From positions 1 to 55,573 of the forward strand of contig JACQYF010000048.1 of assembly GCA_016208315.1 (NCBI GenBank): a stretch of DNA of 55,573 bases, in the 5' to 3' direction. Below, piece by piece: positions 1 through 8,220 of this stretch. A model generated the notes under the pieces. It had not been told where the DNA came from and did no database searches. It saw only the letters and a program-made list of their open reading frames with translations. The translations under genes and the position numbers were made by a program. The first letter of the stretch is position 1, and the number at the start of each line of letters is the position of its first letter. The DNA is from Chloroflexota bacterium (GTDB lineage: Bacteria; Chloroflexota; Anaerolineae; UBA4142).

Positions 1-1
1 A

Positions 2-1435
2 ATGCGCTCACTTGCGACGAAATTGTTGCTTGCGTTTCTCGTCGTCAGTTTGATTGGCGTGGCGTTGGCGTCGGTCTTGGCGCGCTGGACCACGATGCAG
101 GAATTTGATCGCTTGGTGCTAGAGCGCGCGCACGACAACTTTCTGGATGACGTCACGACCTACTATCAAACGCAGGGATCGTGGAGCGGCGTGAGCGAAT
201 ATTTTCGACAAAAATTTCAATCGCTCCAACCGCCACCTAGACCGGGCGACCCCGGCAATGTGCGACCGCCGCCGCAAATTCAAGGCGGCGCGCCGCGACT
301 GCCGCCCGTTCCATTCATCCTGAGCGACCGGAACGGTTATGTGGTTCATGCGTTGCCGCCCTATCGTCTGGGCGACTACATTCCGTCCGAGCAACTGGCT
401 CGAGGCACGCCGGTCGAGGTCGGCAGCCAGGTGGTCGGGACGATGTTGGCAACGGGCGGCGCGCCTCCCTTGAACGACCAAGAACAACAGTATCTCGACC
501 GGACGAATCAGGCCTTGCTCGTGTCGGCGCTCGGCGCGGCGACGCTGGCATTGCTCTTGAGCGTCGTGCTCGCGCGCACGCTGACCCAACCGCTGCGCGA
601 ATTGACCCGCGCGCTGCGCGCGACGGCGCAGGGCAAATTGGGAGTGGCAGTCCCCGTGCCTTCGCGTGACGAGATTGGCGAGTTGACGACCGCGTTCAAC
701 CAGATGAGCGCCGACCTCGCGCGTGCCAATCAATTGCGCCGCCAAATGACCGCCGACATCGCGCACGATTTGCGCACGCCGCTCACCGTCATCGGCGGCT
801 ACGTCGAATCGTTGAGCGATGGCGTGCTCGAACCCAACCCCGCACGCTTTAACGTGATGCGCCAAGAAGTCCAGCATCTCCAGCGCCTGGTCGAAGACTT
901 GCGGACCTTGTCGCTGGCCGACGCGGGCGAGTTGAAATTGAATCGCCAGCGCATCGCCCCGCAAACCTTGTTGGAGCAAATCGCATCCGCGTTCAAGCAT
1001 CAAGCCGCGCAGAAACAAATCGCGCTGCGCGTTGAAGCGGAACCGGGGTTGCCGGAAATCGCCGTGGACGAGGTTCGGATGGCCCAAGTGCTGGGAAACT
1101 TGGTGAGCAACGCGTTGCGGTACACGCCGGAAGGCGGGTGCATTGCCGTGTCGGCGAAACGTCAAGCCGCGCAAGTGGTCTTGGCGGTCGAGGACAATGG
1201 CGCTGGAATAGACCCCGGGGCGCTGCCGCACATCTTTGAACGCTTCTATCGCGCGGATCCATCCCGCCAAGGCGAATCGGAATCCGGGCTGGGTTTGGCG
1301 ATTGCGCGATCGCTTGTGGAAGCGCACGGCGGCACTCTCGCGGCGACGAGCGCAGGGCTTGGCAAAGGCAGCACATTTTCATTGTGCTTGGCGGCAGAAC
1401 TCGCAACCAGCCAATTCCGCGATGGCAGCAACTAA
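2..1435 (+). CDS. Two-component sensor histidine kinase, HAMP type
   Basis: Membrane sensor kinase, 477 aa, probably full length because the ATG lies at base 2 and is followed directly by a signal-anchor helix (residues 7-28). A periplasmic or extracellular sensor loop of about 140 residues, rich in Pro and Gly, follows, then a second helix near 170-192 and a HAMP linker to about 245. The HisKA box reads DIAHDLRTPL with the phospho-acceptor at His255. The ATPase domain shows an N box (NLVSNALRYT), a G1 box (DNGAGI) and a G2 box (GLGLAIARSL). The partner response regulator is not downstream, so it probably lies just upstream, outside the window. The signal it senses cannot be told from sequence. 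Confidence 0.93.
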   Translation: MRSLATKLLLAFLVVSLIGVALASVLARWTTMQEFDRLVLERAHDNFLDDVTTYYQTQGSWSGVSEYFRQKFQSLQPPPRPGDPGNVRPPPQIQGGAPRLPPVPFILSDRNGYVVHALPPYRLGDYIPSEQLARGTPVEVGSQVVGTMLATGGAPPLNDQEQQYLDRTNQALLVSALGAATLALLLSVVLARTLTQPLRELTRALRATAQGKLGVAVPVPSRDEIGELTTAFNQMSADLARANQLRRQMTADIAHDLRTPLTVIGGYVESLSDGVLEPNPARFNVMRQEVQHLQRLVEDLRTLSLADAGELKLNRQRIAPQTLLEQIASAFKHQAAQKQIALRVEAEPGLPEIAVDEVRMAQVLGNLVSNALRYTPEGGCIAVSAKRQAAQVVLAVEDNGAGIDPGALPHIFERFYRADPSRQGESESGLGLAIARSLVEAHGGTLAATSAGLGKGSTFSLCLAAELATSQFRDGSN

Positions 1436-1596
1436 TGGGAAGAACCATTCCGAGCGTGGACGAAGGAAAGATCAAGTCAATTGAACGCGTGCGCGATTTA
1501 TTTGGCCGCAAGAACTGCTGGTTCCAACGGCATCGCGAGGCGCTCGTCCGCTAAACTGGCGCGCAACCTCGCGACCCTGGCGCGGAGAATGCAGAG

Positions 1597-1632
1597 ACCG
1601 GGGCTGTCCAAGTTGTGTTGGGCAGTCCCGGT
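1597..1632 (+). terminator. Hairpin terminator after the histidine kinase
   Basis: A 13-bp stem with two G-U pairs (arms 1597-1609 and 1620-1632) and a 10-base loop is followed by TTCTTG. The T-run is weak, so termination is likely but not certain. The stem sequence GGGGCTGTCC recurs in the terminator at 20653-20690. The remainder of 1436-1726 holds no convincing gene. Confidence 0.5.
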
Positions 1633-1726
1633 TTCTTGCGTTGTGACCGTGCCAGCGTCTTGTGACGATTGACCATCTTGCGCCGTTGTACAAGTATCAG
1701 GAATTTCCTAGAAAGGGAGGCACTGC

Positions 1727-2260
1727 ATGTCTCTTACCGAAAGAGAGGTCTGGACCATCATCCATGGCATGGGCCTGGGTTTTGTCTTCCTGCTCGCCTT
1801 TGCCGGCGCTCTGGCTGGTCTGTACAGTTTGCGCCCAGAGTGGGTGACAGTGTCTGGACTCCAGGAACGTCTTCGCCGGCTCACCGGGGGAACGTGGATC
1901 ATGGCCGTCGCCGTCTGGCTGACCGTGATCACCGGTACCTGGATCGTATACGTCTGGTATCGCGCCGCCCCGCCGGCGGGCGCCACCGACCTGTCCGTCT
2001 TTCCCCGCTCTTTTCTGCTCGCCGATCCAAACCGCGCCGGGTGGCATACTTTTGGCATGGAATGGAAAGAGCACGTCGCGTGGCTCTCGCCCATTCTCGC
2101 CACCGCCGTCGCCTATGTCGTCGCCCGCTATGGCACGAACCTGGCCAACGAGCCGCGGATTCGACAGGGAGCGATCGTTTTGCTAACCCTCGCTTTTCTT
2201 GCCGCGGCGGTGGCCGGAATCTTTGGCGCCTTTATTACCAAAGTGGCGCCCATTTCCTAG
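1727..2260 (+). CDS. Four-helix membrane protein of unknown function
   Basis: 177 aa with four predicted membrane helices (about 10-32, 57-78, 115-137 and 147-168). A strong GGGAGG ribosome site lies 6-7 bases before the ATG. Two histidines lie in or next to helices (His13 in helix 1, and His near the start of helix 3 in a GWHTFGMEWKEHVAWL stretch), which would suit a heme- or quinone-binding membrane subunit. I do not recognise the family, and this functional hint is only inference. It is followed after 15 bases by a second small membrane protein with its own strong ribosome site, so the two are probably one operon and may form a complex. Confidence 0.75.
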   Translation: MSLTEREVWTIIHGMGLGFVFLLAFAGALAGLYSLRPEWVTVSGLQERLRRLTGGTWIMAVAVWLTVITGTWIVYVWYRAAPPAGATDLSVFPRSFLLADPNRAGWHTFGMEWKEHVAWLSPILATAVAYVVARYGTNLANEPRIRQGAIVLLTLAFLAAAVAGIFGAFITKVAPIS

Positions 2261-2275
2261 TAGGGAGGTGAGATG

Positions 2276-2626
2276 ATGGCTGAACGAAGCAGAACTCTAG
2301 AAACAGGTCGGTTGAAGAATGGCCCCGCCGCCGCCGCGTTTCTGGCCGCGGGGATCGGCGCGCTGACGATGGGCCTCGTGACCACGCTCGCGGCCGCCAG
2401 CCCGGCAATCAACAACGCGCTCAATCTTTACAGACCGGTCGGCCCCCTGAGCGGCAAAACGATCGCCGAGGTCGTCGTCTGGCTGATCGCCTGGGCCGTG
2501 TTGCACGTCATGTGGAAGGACAAGCAAGTCAACTTCAACGCCGTCATGACGACAACTCTGATCCTAATCGCGCTTGGATTCCTGGGAACCTTTCCCATCT
2601 TCTTCGAGCTGTTTCTGCCAGCATAG
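2276..2626 (+). CDS. Small membrane protein of unknown function
   Basis: 116 aa from the second of two adjacent ATG codons. I chose 2276 because the GGAGGTG site at 2264-2270 is then 5 bases away, against only 2 for the ATG at 2273. Three membrane helices are likely (about 17-40, 63-82 and 91-113), with a single histidine in the second helix (VLHVMW). It is probably co-transcribed with the four-helix protein upstream. No domain is recognised. Confidence 0.7.
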   Translation: MAERSRTLETGRLKNGPAAAAFLAAGIGALTMGLVTTLAAASPAINNALNLYRPVGPLSGKTIAEVVVWLIAWAVLHVMWKDKQVNFNAVMTTTLILIALGFLGTFPIFFELFLPA

Positions 2627-2741
2627 CCAGCTCGCTGCGTAGTCGAAACGAATAACTCGCCGGGCCCCCCGAGATCGGATTTGCGTTAGTTGCAGATCGC
2701 TCCGGAGGCCTTTTTGCGGCCCCGCCGCGCGCGCCGCATTT

Positions 2742-2770
2742 TTGTCATTCTGAGCAGAATCCAGTAATAT
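2742..2770 (+). promoter_or_regulatory. Sigma70-type promoter for the esterase-like lipoprotein
   Basis: TTGTCA (5 of 6) at 2742-2747, a 17-base spacer and TAATAT at 2765-2770. Predicted transcription start is near 2777, about 38 bases before the GTG start at 2815. Confidence 0.5.
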
Positions 2771-2814
2771 TCTAGAGTTCCCTTTTGCGCTGCATCCTGT
2801 TTTGGGAGGACTCT

Positions 2815-4182
2815 GTGGTCTCGACGCGCAATGGCTGCGTCTCGGCTCTGCTGTTGGCGCTCCTGCTCTTCATCCCGACCGGCTGTACGACGGCCCCCGC
2901 GCCAAGCCCCACTTACTGCTCCCCCTCGGATCACGAAGTCGCCCCGGCGACCACCGCTTGGCTGAGAGAAAAAGCCATCCCCTTGGCGGACAACTCGGCG
3001 CGCGATTGGCAAGACCTCGGGCCGCTCAAGCAAATGATCGGCGAGGCGCGCATCGTCGCCCTGGGCGAAGCGACCCATGGCACACGCGAATTCTTCGACG
3101 CCAAGCGCCGCCTGCTCCAATTCCTGGTCGAGCAGATGGGATTCAATACGTTTGCCATCGAAGCCAATGGTCCCGAAGCGGACCGCATCAACGCATATTT
3201 GCAGACCGGCCAGGGCGATCCAGCGCAACTACTCGCCGCGCTTCAGGTCTGGCCGTGGAACACTCGCGAGGTTTTAGAGATGATCGAGTGGATGCGCGCG
3301 CACAATCGCCAAGCCGGCGACGGAACGACGCTAACCTTTCGCGGCTTTGACATGCAACTGCCCCGCGCGGCGATGGACGACCTCGTCCGCTACATGCAAC
3401 AGGTTGATCCCTCGAACAACCAAACCGAATCGGCTCTTGCCTGCTATCGCCAATTTCAGGACGCGACCTTTGGCTACGCGACCGTTGATCCGGCCACCCA
3501 GCAGAAATGTCGCGAAGGTCTAGAGCGCGTCTACGCCGAGTTGCAGCGGCAGCGCGCGGCCTACGAACAGGAATCCTCGCCCGAGGAATACCAGCGCGCC
3601 CTACGCGCCGCGCGCCTGACGCTCCAAGCCGAAGAGCGCTATCGCACGATGGCAAACCGCGATTTGCGCGATGCGTTCATGGCCGAGAATTTGACGTGGA
3701 TTTTGGATAACGGGGGACCGCAGGCCAAAGTGATTCTTTGGGCGCACAATACGCACGTGGATGCGGCGTTGCCCATGACCAAGAGCATGGGGACCTATTT
3801 GCGCGAGCGCTTTGGCCGCGAGTACCTCTCGATGGGTTTTGCGTTTTATCGCGGTTCGTTCAACGCGATGGAATTTGACAGCGCCAAGAATCGGTACGGC
3901 GCAGTCGCGATCCAGCAAGCCGCGCTGCCGCCGGCGAATAGTCACGAGTCCTATTTCCACGCCGTCGGCTTGCCGCGCTTTCTGCTTGATTTACGCGAGC
4001 TTGAATCCGAGGAAAACGCCGAAACCGTCTGGATGACGGGCCCGCATCCCTTCCGTTCGATCGGCGCCGTCTACGATCCATCTCGACCTCTCGACTATTG
4101 TTATGACGCGCGCTTGCCGGAGGAGTTCGACCTGATCGTTTATTTCGACGAAACTTCGCCTTCTGAATTGTTATCGAAATGA
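2815..4182 (+). CDS. Erythromycin esterase-like protein, probable lipoprotein
   Basis: 455 aa. The GTG at 2815 is chosen because GGGAGGA sits 4 bases before it and the product then opens with a signal peptide. An ATG at 2785 is in frame but lacks a ribosome site. The signal peptide ends LLFIPTGC, close to a lipobox although the Pro at -3 is unusual, so surface anchoring is likely. Family marks are LGEATHGTREFF (Glu85 and His88), FAIEANGPEADRIN, a GFDMQ stretch and WAHNTHVDA. Known members hydrolyse macrolide lactones, but most relatives, including exported ones, are uncharacterised. I would therefore call it a hydrolase of this fold and not a proven resistance gene. Confidence 0.85.
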   Translation: MVSTRNGCVSALLLALLLFIPTGCTTAPAPSPTYCSPSDHEVAPATTAWLREKAIPLADNSARDWQDLGPLKQMIGEARIVALGEATHGTREFFDAKRRLLQFLVEQMGFNTFAIEANGPEADRINAYLQTGQGDPAQLLAALQVWPWNTREVLEMIEWMRAHNRQAGDGTTLTFRGFDMQLPRAAMDDLVRYMQQVDPSNNQTESALACYRQFQDATFGYATVDPATQQKCREGLERVYAELQRQRAAYEQESSPEEYQRALRAARLTLQAEERYRTMANRDLRDAFMAENLTWILDNGGPQAKVILWAHNTHVDAALPMTKSMGTYLRERFGREYLSMGFAFYRGSFNAMEFDSAKNRYGAVAIQQAALPPANSHESYFHAVGLPRFLLDLRELESEENAETVWMTGPHPFRSIGAVYDPSRPLDYCYDARLPEEFDLIVYFDETSPSELLSK

Positions 4183-4211
4183 GTTTTGCGGCTATCGGTT
4201 CTTTTATCCTA

Positions 4212-4240
4212 TTTTCCGACGGCGCAAGGTGGGATATACT
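4212..4240 (+). promoter_or_regulatory. Possible promoter for the Ser/Thr kinase
   Basis: TATACT (5 of 6) at 4235-4240 with a 17-base spacer from TTTTCC at 4212-4217 (3 of 6). It lies 33 bases before the ATG. The -35 box is weak. Confidence 0.3.
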
Positions 4241-4273
4241 GGCCGCAGACTGCCTAATCTTTAAGATTGACTC

Positions 4274-6175
4274 ATGAATTTTACACCCGGCGAGAATATC
4301 GGCCCCTATCGCATCACGGAGCAGCTCGGGCAAGGCGGAATGGCGACGGTGTTCAAGGCCTATCACGCCATGCTCGATCGCTACGTCGCGATCAAGGCGC
4401 TTCACCCGGCCTTCAAGAGCGATCCCAATTTCCTCGGACGATTCGAACGCGAAGCGCGCATTATCGCCAAGCTCGATCACCCGAATATCATTCCCATATA
4501 CGATTTCGCCCAGCACGATGGCGTGCCCTATCTCGTCATTCGCTACGTCGAAGGCGAAACGCTCAAAGCCGTGCTCCGCAATGGACACTTGGCCCCCGCG
4601 CACGTGCTCGGCATCCTGCGCCCGATTGCGGACGCGCTGGCGTACGCGCACTCGCAGGGCATCTTCCATCGCGATATCAAGCCCTCGAACATCATCCTCG
4701 CTAACGACGGGCACGTTTACCTCGCCGATTTTGGATTGGCGCGCATCGCGCAGTCGGCCGAGACGACGCTCTCCCACGATGCGCTGATCGGCACGCCGCA
4801 GTACATCTCGCCGGAGCAGGCGAAATCGCAAACCGTGGATGCGCGCAGCGACATTTACTCGCTCGGCATCGTGATGTTCGAAATGCTGACCGGGCGCGTG
4901 CCATTTAGCTCCGATACGCCGTACGCGGTGATCCACGATCAAATCTACACGCGGCTCCCCTTGCCGACGACGATCAATCCAGACCTCTCCCCCGCCATCG
5001 AACGGGTGTTGCTCAAAACACTAGCCAAAGAGCCGGAAGCCCGCTATGCAAACGCGAACGCGCTGCGCGCCGCGTTCGAGCGGGCCGTCGGCGGTTCGCG
5101 CGTCTTGCCCGCGCCGCCCCTGAGAATTCACCGGCCGCGGCGCTGGCCGCTTCGTCTGCGTCCGACAATGCTCGCGGTAAGCGCCACGTTGATTCTCATT
5201 CTCGTGATCGGTCTGGTTATTCCGAACTTGACGCGCAGTATCAATTACGTCTCGAGCTTGGCGCAGTCCAGCCCCGGCGCGTCGCAAATTGTCACGCGCC
5301 TACCCACCGCCACCGAGGCGCCCCTGCCCGCGCCTACCTCTCCGAACTTGGCGACGCCGACACTCGCGGCGCTGCCGGTCAATCTCCCTCCGCCGAGCAC
5401 GCGCACGCTGAAACCGAGTCCCAGTCCAACGGTCGGCGTTCCCGGCATGGTGCTCGTTCCGGCCGGCGTTTTCTGGATGGGCCAGAGCGACGCGGATTCC
5501 AACGCCGCCGCCGATGAAAAGCCGGGGCACTACGTGGAGCTGAGCGCGTTCTACATTGATCGGTTCGAGGTCGGCAACGGGGATTACGCGCGCTGTGTCA
5601 AGGCCGGAATTTGTTTCCAGCCCGCGGGAGCGTATGCTCCACAGTCGCCGCAAATGGCCTTTGGCAATCCGGCTTTTGACAATCACCCGGTCGTGTTTGT
5701 TTCGCAGACGAGCGCGTGGCAGTTTTGCAACTGGGCGGGCAAGCGCTTGCCGACTGAGGCAGAATGGGAGAAAGCCGCGCGCGGGCATTCGGACCAGCGC
5801 GTTTATACTTGGGGCAATCTCTGGGATGGCTATCGGGCGAACGCCGCGCAGAAAATACCCGGGCCGCTCGCGGTCAATGTCTACACGCCTGAAGGATGCA
5901 GCCCCTACGGCGCGTGTAATATGGTCGGCAACGTCGCCGAGTGGGTCGCGGATTATTACGACAGCAATTTCTACGCCGAGACCATCAAGCGCGTGCCGCT
6001 GCTCTCGGTCGCGCGCGATCCGATCAATGCGGACGCGGCGACGGGCCGCTTGTCCATCCGCGGCGGCAGCTTCAAATCAACGATTTTCGACGCGCGCGTT
6101 TCCAAGCGCAGCGCGCGCCGCGCCACGGAAACCGTGGACGATCTTGGCTTCCGCTGCGCGCAGTCGGTTAAATAG
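4274..6175 (+). CDS. Transmembrane Ser/Thr protein kinase with C-terminal FGE-sulfatase domain
   Basis: 633 aa. Residues about 12-270 form a Hanks-type kinase: glycine loop LGQGGMATVF, VAIK lysine, HRDIKPSN (His132, catalytic Asp134), DFGLAR and GTPQYISPEQ. A basic stretch and one membrane helix (about 297-318) follow, then a Pro/Thr/Ser-rich linker, then from about 391 a formylglycine-generating-enzyme-like domain (GMVLVPAGVFWMG, LPTEAEWEKAARG, ending RGGSF and GFRCA). The kinase would be cytoplasmic and the FGE domain outside. FGE-like domains in such fusions usually act as binding or oxidase modules of unknown substrate. The ligand is not known. Confidence 0.92.
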   Translation: MNFTPGENIGPYRITEQLGQGGMATVFKAYHAMLDRYVAIKALHPAFKSDPNFLGRFEREARIIAKLDHPNIIPIYDFAQHDGVPYLVIRYVEGETLKAVLRNGHLAPAHVLGILRPIADALAYAHSQGIFHRDIKPSNIILANDGHVYLADFGLARIAQSAETTLSHDALIGTPQYISPEQAKSQTVDARSDIYSLGIVMFEMLTGRVPFSSDTPYAVIHDQIYTRLPLPTTINPDLSPAIERVLLKTLAKEPEARYANANALRAAFERAVGGSRVLPAPPLRIHRPRRWPLRLRPTMLAVSATLILILVIGLVIPNLTRSINYVSSLAQSSPGASQIVTRLPTATEAPLPAPTSPNLATPTLAALPVNLPPPSTRTLKPSPSPTVGVPGMVLVPAGVFWMGQSDADSNAAADEKPGHYVELSAFYIDRFEVGNGDYARCVKAGICFQPAGAYAPQSPQMAFGNPAFDNHPVVFVSQTSAWQFCNWAGKRLPTEAEWEKAARGHSDQRVYTWGNLWDGYRANAAQKIPGPLAVNVYTPEGCSPYGACNMVGNVAEWVADYYDSNFYAETIKRVPLLSVARDPINADAATGRLSIRGGSFKSTIFDARVSKRSARRATETVDDLGFRCAQSVK

Positions 6176-6263
6176 CGTTCGTAGTTAGACACGGAGCGCC
6201 TTTTGCGGAGTGTCGTCAGAAACGTTCGTAGTTAGACACGGAGCGCTTTTTGCGGAGTGTCGT
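6176..6263. repeat. Two tandem copies of the GTTCGTAGT palindromic repeat
   Basis: Two 41-base units (6176-6216 and 6223-6263) differ at a single base and are separated by 6 bases. Each has GACAC/GTGTC arms. Related units occur at 35147-35183 and as an inverted pair at 41886-41978. The TGCGGAG of the second copy is also the only candidate ribosome site for the nitroreductase. Confidence 0.85.
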
Positions 6264-6265
6264 CC

Positions 6266-6775
6266 ATGGAATTCTCTGAACTGATCCTCAAACGTTACAG
6301 CGTCCGCGCCTACAAGCCCGATCCTGTCGCCGACGAGAAACTCGCTCAGGTGCTAGAGGCCGCGCGGCTCGCGCCGACCGCCGCCAATCGCCAACCCTTT
6401 CAACTCGTCGTCATTCACACTCAGGGACGCGAAGCGGAATGGCGGCGCATCTACGACCGCGATTGGTTCGCGCAGCCGCCGCTCCTTATCTGCATCTGCT
6501 CGCTGCCGGCGAACGCGTGGGTCCGCCGCGACGGCAAGAACTATAGCGACGTAGACGCCGCCATCGCGATGGACCACCTGACGCTCGCCGCAGCAAATCT
6601 CGGCTTGGGCACCTGCTGGGTCGCCGCGTTCGATGTCGCGCAGGCGCGCGAGATTCTGCGGCTGCCCAAGAACGTCGAACCGATCGCGTTCACCCCGCTC
6701 GGCTATCCCGCCGACAAGCCGGGGACGAAGGACCGCAAACCGCTCTCGGACCTGGTGCGATACGAACGCTGGTAG
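6266..6775 (+). CDS. Nitroreductase family protein
   Basis: 169 aa from the ATG at 6266. A GTG at 6257 is in frame but lies within the repeat and has no ribosome site of its own. The typical start LILKRYSVRAYKPDPV, the FMN-contacting LEAARLAPTAANRQPF and the late GLGTCWVAAFD and PLGYP motifs place it in the FMN-dependent NAD(P)H nitroreductase family. Members reduce nitroaromatics, quinones or flavins, and the substrate is unknown here. Its stop codon lies within a palindromic repeat. The gene is a short, usual-length member and seems complete. Confidence 0.9.
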   Translation: MEFSELILKRYSVRAYKPDPVADEKLAQVLEAARLAPTAANRQPFQLVVIHTQGREAEWRRIYDRDWFAQPPLLICICSLPANAWVRRDGKNYSDVDAAIAMDHLTLAAANLGLGTCWVAAFDVAQAREILRLPKNVEPIAFTPLGYPADKPGTKDRKPLSDLVRYERW

Positions 6776-6793
6776 GGGCGGGGTCACCCCGCC
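6772..6793. repeat. GGGGCGGGGT palindrome between convergent genes
   Basis: A GTAGGGGCGGGGT half-site followed by its inverted copy forms a near-perfect hairpin between the nitroreductase and GH4 stops. It could terminate both convergent genes. The nitroreductase TAG lies within it. The same element is found inside the coding sequence at 15748-15798. Confidence 0.75.
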
Positions 6794-6801
6794 CTTGTGG
6801 T

Positions 6802-8136
6802 CTAGCGCGCAAATCGCGGCAAATGATCCGCGTGGACCCTCAACAATTCGTCAAGCAATTTTTCAGCATCGGCATAGCTCGCGGTCAACGGGTCGAGCAA
6901 CAATGCCTCAAGCGCCGCGTGACGGTCGCCATGAACCGCAGCTTCCACCACGCGATCCTGAATGACAACCTGCTGGTTGAGTAACGCCGTGATCGCGGGC
7001 GGCAGCGCGGGCACGCGGACCGGCGTCGCGCCATCCGCGCCTAATATGGCCGGCGCCTCGACAACTGCCCAATCCGACAGACCCGGCAGCGCCCCGTGAT
7101 TCACGACGTTCACGACCTCTTCGTGACTGTGCCAATTGTTCACGATCGCCGCGATCACTTGCCCACCCCGTTCTCCCGACTGCCACCGCAAAAACCTGCC
7201 CAACTCTTCCGCCGACGTCGCCGCGCGCTCGACGCGCGCATCCAGCTCCGCGCCGCGCGCACAATAGCCCTCGAAATCGTATCCCTTTAGATCGCTCGTC
7301 TCGTGCGCGTACGCGAAATATTCGCCGACGTGATCGTCGCCGCTCGTGGGAAAGAGGCCGAACGCGTCAAACAGCCGCCGCGAGAGTGGCTCGAACGCGG
7401 GATCGAAATCGCGCAGGCGCGCGCGGAATTCGGGATAAAGATCGCGGCCCGTCGCGCGCTCACGCATGGATTGGATCCACGTAAAGTGGTTCAGCCCCGC
7501 GGTTTGCAGATCGAGTTTCTGCTGCAATTCGTGCGCGACCGCGGGCGGCGGGAAATGCTCAGCCAGTCTCGGCGTCAGGCCGAGCACGTGTCCGACGATG
7601 TAATAGCCCTTGTTGATCTGGTGACACAGCCCGATCACCTTCAACCGCGTATAACGGGTGAGGGCTAGGCAGACGCGCGGGAGTGGATTCGTAAAGTTGA
7701 TGAGCGTCGCATCCGGCGCCAGGCGCTCGACCTCTTGCGCGATCCCCAGCACCAAGTCTATCGTCCGCAGCGCGTGCGACAAGCCGCCGGGCCCACCGTT
7801 CTCGCCCAGCACGTGGCGCACGCCATATTTGAACGGAATCTCCCAATCCAGTTTCCACCGCGCCAGCCGGTCCACTTCGACCGAGACGATGACAAAGTCC
7901 GCGCCGGGCAGCAACTCGCGATAATCCGCCGCGCCCGTAATTTCGAATGCTTCGCCGGTAGCCGCGTTCATCCGCTCAGCGAGGCGCGTGACGCGCGCGA
8001 GCCGCGCGGCGTCCACATCGCACAGCGCGAGCCGGCTGCCGCGCAGATGGTCGCGCAATCCAAACAGATCGGTCAGCGTGTTCACGCCAAAAATCGTGCT
8101 CCCCGCGCCGATCAAAACAATCTTGGTGCTAGCCAA
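6802..8136 (-). CDS. Glycoside hydrolase family 4 (alpha-galactosidase / glucosidase type)
   Basis: 444 aa. GH4 enzymes are cytoplasmic and cleave glycosides by an NAD- and Mn-dependent redox mechanism. Seen here: the N-terminal Rossmann motif KIVLIGAGSTIFG, the family motif NFTNP, and GLCHQINKGYY with the metal-ligand Cys and His. The start is TTG at 8136: AGGAGAG lies 4 bases upstream and the NAD-binding strand begins four residues in. It lies 83 bases after the GH13 gene on the same strand, so the two may be expressed together in alpha-glucan or oligosaccharide use. Substrate (alpha or beta, phosphorylated or not) cannot be fixed from sequence. Confidence 0.9.
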   Translation of the reverse strand: MASTKIVLIGAGSTIFGVNTLTDLFGLRDHLRGSRLALCDVDAARLARVTRLAERMNAATGEAFEITGAADYRELLPGADFVIVSVEVDRLARWKLDWEIPFKYGVRHVLGENGGPGGLSHALRTIDLVLGIAQEVERLAPDATLINFTNPLPRVCLALTRYTRLKVIGLCHQINKGYYIVGHVLGLTPRLAEHFPPPAVAHELQQKLDLQTAGLNHFTWIQSMRERATGRDLYPEFRARLRDFDPAFEPLSRRLFDAFGLFPTSGDDHVGEYFAYAHETSDLKGYDFEGYCARGAELDARVERAATSAEELGRFLRWQSGERGGQVIAAIVNNWHSHEEVVNVVNHGALPGLSDWAVVEAPAILGADGATPVRVPALPPAITALLNQQVVIQDRVVEAAVHGDRHAALEALLLDPLTASYADAEKLLDELLRVHADHLPRFAR

Positions 8137-8149
8137 TGCACTCTCCTAT

Positions 8150-8220
8150 CGCGTCTTTTCGCGTCCCATTCGCGCCGTTTCGTGTCCTTTCGCGTCCTTT
8201 CGCGCCGTTTCGCGTCCCAT
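8150..8220. repeat. Tandem repeat with a 10-base period
   Basis: Seven consecutive 10-base units vary around CGCGTCCTTT and CGCGCCGTTT and fill almost the whole gap between the GH13 stop and the GH4 ribosome site. It ends at the first base of the GH13 stop codon. Confidence 0.85.

Noticed and set aside
1481..1672. A 63-codon frame between the histidine kinase and the membrane protein
   Set aside because: No ribosome site, no similarity to any family known to me, and it runs through the terminator hairpin.
2686..3228. Long reading frames on the opposite strand of the esterase gene and in many other genes
   Set aside because: GC-rich coding sequence produces long antisense frames; these have no ribosome site, no recognisable domain, and the sense frames match known families.
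2815..4182. Calling the erythromycin-esterase-like protein a macrolide resistance gene
   Set aside because: Most relatives have no shown macrolide activity, and this one appears surface-anchored.
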